A DNA stretch of 20,795 nucleotides from an uncultured Caryophanales bacterium. GTDB lineage: Bacteria; Bacillota_I; Bacilli_A; RFN20; CAG-826. The stretch is taken from positions 1 through 20,795 of the forward strand of contig CAMVBL010000015.1 in the NCBI GenBank assembly GCA_947165725.1, in the 5' to 3' direction. Positions within the stretch are counted from its first letter, which is position 1; each line of letters opens with the position of its first letter. Shown here piece by piece: positions 14,970 through 20,795 of this stretch. Made by a program: the position numbers and the translations under genes. The notes beneath the pieces are model-generated. The model was not told where the DNA came from, made no database searches, and worked only from the letters and a program-made list of their open reading frames with translations.

Positions 14970-17069
14970 ATGGCTGAAAAAACAAAGAAAAGCTTTTTTG
15001 AATCGCGTTTAATGCGTTCAAAAATCAAAAGCCAGACTGTCTCGTTATTTCCAGAAGCAGGATTAGGTTACTTATTAGGACCTATTTTAGCTTTGTTCTG
15101 TAACGGCGTCGTTAACATCTGGCTTGTCCAATACTGGCATAACGTTATCGGTATGGGCTCTTGGGCTCCATGGCTTGAAACAGTTATTCCTTTAGCTTCT
15201 TCTATCATTATTATCGTCGGTAACTTGCTCGTCGGTAGATTGATGGAAAGAAAACCATCTCTTGCAGGTAAAGCAAGACCACTTATCTTAATTGGTATGC
15301 CAATTATCGCAGTGGCATTAGTCTTATTATTCATTATTCCTGTTCCAACCGCTGCTAAAGAAGAAACCATTTTACAAGGCTTGATTTCTGGTCAAGTTTC
15401 CATGGAAGGTGGTGTCTTAGCATCTATCTTCGCTGCCGTTGGTTACAACTTATTCTATGCATTTGCATGGCCAATGTATTACACATCACACAGTGCATTA
15501 GTCAACTTATCCACTCGTGATGGTGGCAAACGTGGCTTGTTAGGTACCGCTATCATGGCTGCACAATTAGGTGCTGCTGGTGTCTCTGGTATGTTCGGTG
15601 GTCTTATCGTTGACTGGTTAGGTTTATTACCTGTCTACACATACGATAACTCCTATGCATATGCTCATAACTTATTAAGTGAAGCAGATATGAAAGCTGT
15701 TGAAGCTGGAACAAAAACATTACTTCCAGGTCAACCAAACAGTGTTACTTCCGTTTTCACAAACGACTTCAACCAAGTTAAAGGTTTACTCCCAGGTGAA
15801 TATGCTCAAACAATCACACGTGCAGAAGCTAACCAAAAATGGGTTATCTTAATGATTGTCATGATCGTTGCCTTAATCATTGGTTGCTTACTTGAATACT
15901 TCTTCACACGTGAACGTATTACTGAAGAAAATATTAAGAATGCTGAAGCCGCTTTAGCAAACGGTGAAGAAAAAGGCCAACCAAAGAAAGTTACAATGGG
16001 TCAACAAATCCGTATTTGTATGAAAGACAAATATTGGTGGATGATCATGGCCTTCTGGTTCTTATATCAATTTGGTGGCATGATGAAGAACAACGATATG
16101 TCCTTCTATTCACAAGCATATACAAACGGTGTCTCAATGTCCTCATTTATTAACACTATCGGTGCTGTCCCAACAGCATTAGGTATGGTTATTGTCTGGC
16201 CATTAGCCGCGAAATTAACAAAATCAAAAGCCATTAGTGCTGGTGGCGTTCTCGCTGCTTTAGGTGCTTCCGCTGCATTCTCATGTCTTGCATTCCCAAC
16301 AAATGAAGGCGCTGTCAATGCAGTCTCTATCGCTTCCTTCTGTGTTAAAGCCCTCGGTACAGCTCCTGCTATGTACATCTCTATCGCTTTAATGGCTAAC
16401 GTTTTAGATCACCAAGAAGCAGTTCATGGTATTCGTACAGACGGCTTCACCATGGCAGTCTATGGTTCCATCATGGTCGCTATGAGTGGTATTTGTAACG
16501 GTATCATCATCGGCTTAAATAACATCGTTGATCCTGCAAACAAAGAAGCTTTAAGAGTCTTACATACATTCCTCGCTTACGGCGTTGAAGGTATCTGCTA
16601 CCTCATCATTGCTTTAATGTTCTTATTCATGAATGTTGAAAAATTCACCAACGCTGACAATAAGGCTATCGTTGCTGACCAAAAGGCTGAAGTTTTAGCC
16701 GCTGGTGGTCAATGGGTTGAACCAGATGTCAGAGCCAAACAAGAAGAAGAAGAAAATGCTCGTTTAGTCGAAGAAGCTAGAGTTTCTCAATTAAGAACTG
16801 ACTGTGAAAAGAAAGGCCTTAACTTCGAAGAAGAAAACGCTAAGTTCCTCGCTAAGAAGGCTGAAGTTGATCAAAAAGCTGCTGATAAGAAAGCTGCTGC
16901 TGAAGCTAAGAAACAAGCCAAGCTTGATGCCATGAGCGCTGATCAAAAGATCGCCATGGAAGAAAAAGCTAAAGCACGTAAAGCAAAACAAGATGAAAAG
17001 GATGCTGCTGCTTTAGAAGAACTCAATGTCATCAGACAAAGAGCCGGCAGACAGCCAGTTGCTGAGTAA
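14970..17069 (+). CDS. GPH-family (MelB-like) sugar:cation symporter with charged C-terminal tail
   Basis: A 12-span symporter of the glycoside-pentoside-hexuronide group, importing a sugar or glycoside with a cation. Landmarks include GLGYLLGPILALFCNGVVNIW near the N-terminus, YTSHSALVNLSTRDGGKRG at 171-188 and DHQEAVHGIRTDGF at 480-493. At 699 residues it is far longer than MelB (about 470). A polar insert (about 222-288) faces outward, and residues 556-699 form a charged, Ala/Lys/Glu-rich, probably coiled-coil cytoplasmic tail that includes DCEKKGLNFEEE and runs of KKA and AKA. The tail is not a phosphotransferase IIA domain as in LacS. Codon use is unlike its neighbours, with more ATC, TTC, AAC and CGT, which together with the promoter suggests high expression. 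The substrate is not readable. Confidence 0.88.
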   Translation: MAEKTKKSFFESRLMRSKIKSQTVSLFPEAGLGYLLGPILALFCNGVVNIWLVQYWHNVIGMGSWAPWLETVIPLASSIIIIVGNLLVGRLMERKPSLAGKARPLILIGMPIIAVALVLLFIIPVPTAAKEETILQGLISGQVSMEGGVLASIFAAVGYNLFYAFAWPMYYTSHSALVNLSTRDGGKRGLLGTAIMAAQLGAAGVSGMFGGLIVDWLGLLPVYTYDNSYAYAHNLLSEADMKAVEAGTKTLLPGQPNSVTSVFTNDFNQVKGLLPGEYAQTITRAEANQKWVILMIVMIVALIIGCLLEYFFTRERITEENIKNAEAALANGEEKGQPKKVTMGQQIRICMKDKYWWMIMAFWFLYQFGGMMKNNDMSFYSQAYTNGVSMSSFINTIGAVPTALGMVIVWPLAAKLTKSKAISAGGVLAALGASAAFSCLAFPTNEGAVNAVSIASFCVKALGTAPAMYISIALMANVLDHQEAVHGIRTDGFTMAVYGSIMVAMSGICNGIIIGLNNIVDPANKEALRVLHTFLAYGVEGICYLIIALMFLFMNVEKFTNADNKAIVADQKAEVLAAGGQWVEPDVRAKQEEEENARLVEEARVSQLRTDCEKKGLNFEEENAKFLAKKAEVDQKAADKKAAAEAKKQAKLDAMSADQKIAMEEKAKARKAKQDEKDAAALEELNVIRQRAGRQPVAE

Positions 17070-17085
17070 TCAATTCTTATAATTT

Positions 17086-17133
17086 AAAAGAGTGGTAACG
17101 TGATGGTATCCACCAACGAGCCACTCTTTTTAT
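17086..17133. terminator. Bidirectional terminator between the GPH symporter and the DUF1295 gene
   Basis: A perfect 10-bp stem, AAAAGAGTGG (17086-17095) and CCACTCTTTT (17121-17130), encloses a 25-nt loop with a small inner TGGT/ACCA pairing. Plus-strand T residues follow the stem (TTTTTATTT). On the minus strand the tail is TTTTAAATT, so it can also stop the convergent gene, whose stop codon is at 17134-17136. Confidence 0.88.
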
Positions 17134-17997
17134 TTACTTCTTCTTTGGAAGAATTAGTAACATATGTGTATCTTTTTTATATTGTTCGTAATCTGGTTTA
17201 TAACCTTTGAAGTGTCTTTCTTCCATTGGGATAGAAATAAATAGGAACATTAATAAGTTAATAACCGCTCCAGCGATGAAATACCAATAATTGAAATGGG
17301 AAATAATTAATGTAAGAGCAATGCCGAACCAAATAGCGATTTCCCCTAAATAATTAGGATGCCTTGAATATTTCCATAAACCTTTATCTAAGACTTGGGA
17401 ACGGTCTATTCTAGTTTTTACAAATTTCTTCATTTGGATATCGGCAATTAATTCAAGTAAAACGCCTAAGATAATAACTGACATGCCAATCACATCTAAC
17501 ATGGAGAATGTCGTGATTGAAGCATAGGCAATAACTGGTAAAGTTGCAGCGTAGACCACGAGTGTTGGGAACATACATATGCCTAATAAATTAACTACTT
17601 GGTAGAACTTACCGGTTTTCTCTTTGAGCATCTTATAACGCCAATCAACATACTTTAATGAATGGAAACCTAAGATAAAGTTCATTGTTAATCTTAATGA
17701 GTATAAGGATATGACCACTAATAAGAGAATAGTGCCTACATGCCAGTTTTGATATTTAAATAATAAGCAAAGATAAATCGCTAAGGTTTGAAGTGACCAA
17801 TATGGGTCATAAGCGGAAGCAGTTCTTAAAATCACACCACTGGCCCACACTATGACTGTGGCGATAACATCCGCTAAAAGAATAGCGATATATTCATTTA
17901 CGCCTAAACTTTCAAAGAGCATAAATAAGAAAATACCAGCGACAAATGCAGTTGCATAGATGATTAATAAAGCAGATAAGCCAATGACTCTTTTCAT
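17134..17997 (-). CDS. DUF1295 / isoprenylcysteine methyltransferase-like membrane protein
   Basis: A 287-residue integral membrane protein of the DUF1295 family, which shares a fold with isoprenylcysteine carboxyl methyltransferases and steroid 5-alpha reductases. About seven spans are visible. Family motifs are DPYWSLQ at 64-70, YVDWRYKMLKEKTGKFY near 116-132, FPTLVV at 143-148, GLWKYSRHPNYLGE at 206-219 and PMEERHFKGYKPDYEQYKK at 257-275, followed by the terminal LLILPKK. The RHPNYLGE and EERH regions are the cofactor-binding part in relatives. The true reaction in bacteria (methyl transfer or reduction of a lipid) is unknown. It stands alone on the minus strand between a terminator and a divergent gene. 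Confidence 0.87.
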   Translation of the reverse strand: MKRVIGLSALLIIYATAFVAGIFLFMLFESLGVNEYIAILLADVIATVIVWASGVILRTASAYDPYWSLQTLAIYLCLLFKYQNWHVGTILLLVVISLYSLRLTMNFILGFHSLKYVDWRYKMLKEKTGKFYQVVNLLGICMFPTLVVYAATLPVIAYASITTFSMLDVIGMSVIILGVLLELIADIQMKKFVKTRIDRSQVLDKGLWKYSRHPNYLGEIAIWFGIALTLIISHFNYWYFIAGAVINLLMFLFISIPMEERHFKGYKPDYEQYKKDTHMLLILPKKK

Positions 17998-18012
17998 ATT
18001 TATCTGGTTAGA

Positions 18013-18021
18013 AGGATAGCA
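18013..18021 (-). promoter_or_regulatory. Extended -10 promoter of the DUF1295 gene
   Basis: The minus strand reads TGCTATCCT, a TGn extended -10 with a degenerate hexamer. Fifteen bases separate it from the ATG at 17997, giving a leader of about 8 nt without a ribosome site. No good -35 is visible. Confidence 0.45.
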
Positions 18022-18120
18022 TATCTCAAAAGCAAAAATAAAGAAGTTGGTAACACGCTGATACTTTTGTAACAGATTATTGATATTTAATCGTCTTATT
18101 AGCAGAGGTTATCTGGTGCT

Positions 18121-18148
18121 TTTATTAGAATAAAGCAAGTGATAAGAT
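18121..18148 (+). promoter_or_regulatory. Promoter of the YfhO-like gene with an upstream dyad
   Basis: TGATAAGAT at 18140-18148 is an extended -10 ending 8 bases before the ATG at 18157, so the predicted leader is about 1-2 nt. A dyad TTTATT-AG-AATAAA (18121-18134) covers the place where a -35 or regulator would sit. No consensus -35 is seen. The rest of the gap from 17998 shows nothing else I can name. Confidence 0.55.
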
Positions 18149-18156
18149 ATGTAAGC

Positions 18157-20199
18157 ATGAAGAAAGACAAGTTCGTTAATATCTTTAAAAAGTACTTCCC
18201 ATATACAGTTATTGTTATTGCATCTATTCTTTCGTGCTTTGTTTATCTTTGTAATGGTGTTGCTGGTGGGGACGATATTGGTTTCCATTTAGGCATGGTT
18301 AACGATTTAATATACGGCTTTGACCATGGTTATTTTGGTTATTCCACGAATCATTTATTCATCGGCGGCTTTGCCATTTATAATTATGCATATTATGGCC
18401 CAGTTACTCATTATGGTGCGGCTATTTTTACATATTTATTTAGATGGATGGGTGCCACTCCTAGTGATGGCTTAAAATTCATGATATTTGCGAGCGCTAT
18501 TTTAGGTGGCATTTACATGTATAAATTAGCCCTTAAGATGTCAAACGGTCGTCCTGCTATCGCGGTTATCTGTTCTATCATCTTCTTATTACTTCCTTAT
18601 CGTATATTCTGTGCTTTAGCGAGATGTGCCTATGCTGAAAGTATTGCTATGGCGCTTATTCCAATGGTTTTCTATGGTGTATATAGCTTTATTCACGATA
18701 AGGAATACCGTGTCGAACCATATGTCGTATTCGCTAGTGGCGCAATTCTTATTGTCTTATCTCACCCATTTACCGCTTTAATCACCGTAATCTTTGGTGT
18801 TTTATATGTCTTATTTAATATCAAAGGTGTGATTGCTAAGATACGTGATAAACGCGCTCTTATTTCATTAGGTTCAGCGATTATAATCATTATCTTCTGT
18901 GTTTTATTCTATGTCTTAAATAGCCACCACTACGAATCTTCAGATATCTATAATATTTCAGATGCGGAAAGACAATGGACTACCTACGAATTTATTTCAA
19001 ATGACACAAGCAGATCGTTCCAATTCAGTGGTTTTATTAACTACATCTATATTAACAGCAATCAAGGTAATCCAGTTTGGGCCAAAGACACTATTTCGAC
19101 TTTGATATTCAGCACTATTGTTTATGTGATATCAATGGCTGTGGCTATCTTGATAGATAAGTTACTAACTAATTTAAAATATAGTAAATACTATAAGCAC
19201 GCTGCTGCTTGTATCGCAGCGTTTGCTTTCCCACTTATTTTCCAAGTGAGAGTGGAAATCTATTTAGCCATCCTTATTTCCTTAATTCTTTATTTCTTTA
19301 TTTCATTCTTAGTTAATAAGTTACCTGATTCTACTGAACAATATGTTCCTTTATATAAGAGTGTCGATTTATACTTCTTAATTGTGGCCTCAATCATTAC
19401 CCTCGCGCTTATTTTTGTCCCATGGGCATGGAAACTAGTGCCTCCAATTATGTATAAAGGCCAATTCCCTTGGAGAATGTATAGCATGCTTTCATTCCTT
19501 ATCGCAATGTTAGCGTCTCTTATCTTCTCACGTCTTAAAACAAATAAGATTGCCCTCACTATTACTTCTGTGATTGCCTGTGGCTTAATGACTATGACAA
19601 TGGGCACTCTTGAAAAGAGAGTAATATTTGAACATAATCCAACCGCGATTATCACTCAAGACGGTGAACAATTCGCTAAAGATATTAAGTATTCTGGCGC
19701 GCAAAATGAAATGATGCCACAGGTATTCTATGAAGACGGATATACTGTGTCGTACACCAATTCTTTATATAGCGCTGTCAGAAGTCGCGTATTATCTCAA
19801 AGAGATTTCATCTATGATTTAGAAAGTTATATCAAACCAGCTGTCTTAGAAGGTACAGGTGATGTTGATATTTATGAGTACAATACTCCTAACAATAAAT
19901 TCCATGTCAATATTACTAGTGAAACCGCTTTAGTGCAGTTCCCACAGTTCTACTATGATACTTATGAAGTTAAGCAAGATGGTAAAGCCATCAGTAAAGT
20001 CCAAAACGTTGATGGCTTAATTGCCTTTACCTTAAAACAAGGTACTTATGATATTGCCCTATCATTTAAACCATGCAAGGCATATCAAATCACCATCCCA
20101 TTATTTTATATCGGTGCGTTCTTATTAGCCTCTGGTGGCGTATTTGGATATATTTATCGTAAGAAACTAATGAAACCTGCTACTGAGATAGAAGAATAA
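18157..20199 (+). CDS. YfhO-like / GT-C-fold polytopic membrane protein
   Basis: The 680-residue protein resembles the YfhO and 6-pyruvoyl-tetrahydropterin-synthase-related membrane families, which have a GT-C glycosyltransferase-like layout. The first span (15-33) is followed by GGDDIGFHLGMV at 37-48, the usual place of the acidic catalytic motif (D39, D40, H44). Later landmarks are PYRIFCALARCAYAESIAMALIPM and LSHPFTA. About 12 spans are followed by an outside beta-rich domain (about 500-640) and a final span near 645-665 with a basic tail. A role in transferring sugar from a lipid-linked donor to a surface polymer is inferred from relatives. An in-frame GTG at 18139 would add six residues but lies across the -10 box, so I start at the ATG. 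Its stop is immediately followed by the convergent esterase stop. Confidence 0.75.
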   Translation: MKKDKFVNIFKKYFPYTVIVIASILSCFVYLCNGVAGGDDIGFHLGMVNDLIYGFDHGYFGYSTNHLFIGGFAIYNYAYYGPVTHYGAAIFTYLFRWMGATPSDGLKFMIFASAILGGIYMYKLALKMSNGRPAIAVICSIIFLLLPYRIFCALARCAYAESIAMALIPMVFYGVYSFIHDKEYRVEPYVVFASGAILIVLSHPFTALITVIFGVLYVLFNIKGVIAKIRDKRALISLGSAIIIIIFCVLFYVLNSHHYESSDIYNISDAERQWTTYEFISNDTSRSFQFSGFINYIYINSNQGNPVWAKDTISTLIFSTIVYVISMAVAILIDKLLTNLKYSKYYKHAAACIAAFAFPLIFQVRVEIYLAILISLILYFFISFLVNKLPDSTEQYVPLYKSVDLYFLIVASIITLALIFVPWAWKLVPPIMYKGQFPWRMYSMLSFLIAMLASLIFSRLKTNKIALTITSVIACGLMTMTMGTLEKRVIFEHNPTAIITQDGEQFAKDIKYSGAQNEMMPQVFYEDGYTVSYTNSLYSAVRSRVLSQRDFIYDLESYIKPAVLEGTGDVDIYEYNTPNNKFHVNITSETALVQFPQFYYDTYEVKQDGKAISKVQNVDGLIAFTLKQGTYDIALSFKPCKAYQITIPLFYIGAFLLASGGVFGYIYRKKLMKPATEIEE

Positions 20200-20795
20200 T
20201 TACATGCTGGCTATTTTCTTATCAATAAAGCCATCAAGTAAATCATATAACGGTAGATATTTATCTTCTAATGGTCCAACGTGACTACCAAGTTCCATAA
20301 CGTTACCATTAGAAACATATTTGTCCCAAGTTGGTAAGCCTTCACCATTCGGATTACCGGTTTTAGCGAAGTTAGACCAATAACTAACCATCGTCTTTTC
20401 TAATTGATAATCGCTTTCATCATAAGCGAATGATTTATTTTGTCTTTTTAAATTGCCATAGCAATAAGGCATTTCACCTGAATGATATGTACCATGGAAG
20501 CCATTTTCTTTAGTGAATTGATATCTATAAACATCTATTCCCCTATTGAGCGCAGCATTAGACCAAGAATGATGTGGCTGTATAAACCAATAAACAGAAA
20601 TAATTTCATTAAAGGCTTCAAAAGCGTTCTCTTCAATTCTGTCTTTATAAAGGTTATAGATTTTTTCACCGAATTCTTGATCAAAATAATTAATTAAACG
20701 CTCCTTAGCGTTGTTCTTATTTGTTGGTGAGAATAAGAAAGTAGGCACTACAAAGGCATCGGCTTCTTTAACGTTATAGCCATTTAATAAAGCTT
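20200..20795 (-). CDS. Type B carboxylesterase, C-terminal part, cut by window edge
   Basis: This is the C-terminal 198 or so residues of an alpha/beta-hydrolase of the carboxylesterase type B (p-nitrobenzyl esterase) family; the frame is open to the right edge. The segment LLNGYNVKEADAFVV near the edge fits the family region holding the catalytic acid (usually N-x-x-E-G). HGTYHSGEMPYCYG carries the catalytic histidine region (family HGxE), and SYWSNFAKTGNPNGEGLPTW is the hallmark C-terminal motif. The serine nucleophile lies beyond the window. Full members are about 480-530 residues. A GTG codon at 20748 could be mistaken for a start, but the family sequence continues upstream of it. The substrate is an ester of unknown kind. 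The gene ends one base after the stop of the convergent YfhO-like gene. Confidence 0.88.
   Translation of the reverse strand, partial: ALLNGYNVKEADAFVVPTFLFSPTNKNNAKERLINYFDQEFGEKIYNLYKDRIEENAFEAFNEIISVYWFIQPHHSWSNAALNRGIDVYRYQFTKENGFHGTYHSGEMPYCYGNLKRQNKSFAYDESDYQLEKTMVSYWSNFAKTGNPNGEGLPTWDKYVSNGNVMELGSHVGPLEDKYLPLYDLLDGFIDKKIASM

Noticed and set aside
1..20795. tRNA, rRNA, riboswitch, CRISPR or mobile elements
   Set aside because: Reading both strands I found no tRNA T-loop context outside genes, no long direct repeats, no transposase and no gap large enough for a riboswitch; the largest gap is about 165 bases.

Overview
The window is AT-rich, gene-dense DNA read with the standard bacterial code. 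It holds 17 protein-coding genes, two of them cut by the window edges, and no RNA gene, insertion sequence or CRISPR array that I can see. BioY, amylomaltase, the TarI/TarJ/LicD set, SWIM-SNF2 proteins, a lipoprotein signal peptide and GGAGG ribosome sites point to a low-GC Gram-positive (Bacillota, class Bacilli). It may be one of the uncultivated gut lineages near the Mollicutes; this placement is inference, since no marker gene is present.

Layout. (1) Positions 1-3639, minus strand: a SWIM zinc-finger protein followed by a SNF2-family helicase that runs off the left edge. (2) 3725-4246, plus: the biotin transporter subunit BioY. (3) 4239-6090, minus: a lipoprotein metallophosphoesterase and an unidentified 8-span membrane protein, whose likely terminator lies antisense inside bioY. 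(4) 6171-7541, minus: amylomaltase MalQ, divergent from (5) an Sfp-type phosphopantetheinyl transferase at 7623-8237. (6) 8293-11220, plus: licD-tarI-tarJ-DUF1294, an operon for making CDP-ribitol and probably transferring ribitol phosphate to a surface glycan. (7) 11268-14805, minus: a large repetitive surface protein followed by an MscS channel. (8) 14970-17069, plus: a GPH-type sugar symporter with a long charged C-terminal tail. (9) 17134-17997, minus: a DUF1295 membrane enzyme. (10) 18157-20199, plus: a YfhO-like polytopic membrane protein that exactly abuts (11) a convergent type B carboxylesterase cut by the right edge.

Together the genes describe a fermentative, cell-wall-bearing organism that takes up biotin and sugars, handles alpha-glucans and decorates its surface with polyol phosphate.

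Three window-wide patterns stand out. Most first-in-operon genes have a -10 box only 6-15 nt before the start codon and no usable Shine-Dalgarno site, which predicts leaderless mRNAs; downstream operon genes mostly carry GGAGG-type sites. None of the 16 visible stop codons is TGA (12 TAA, 4 TAG). Genes are packed so tightly that two convergent pairs overlap or abut with no intergenic terminator. No gap exceeds about 165 bases.
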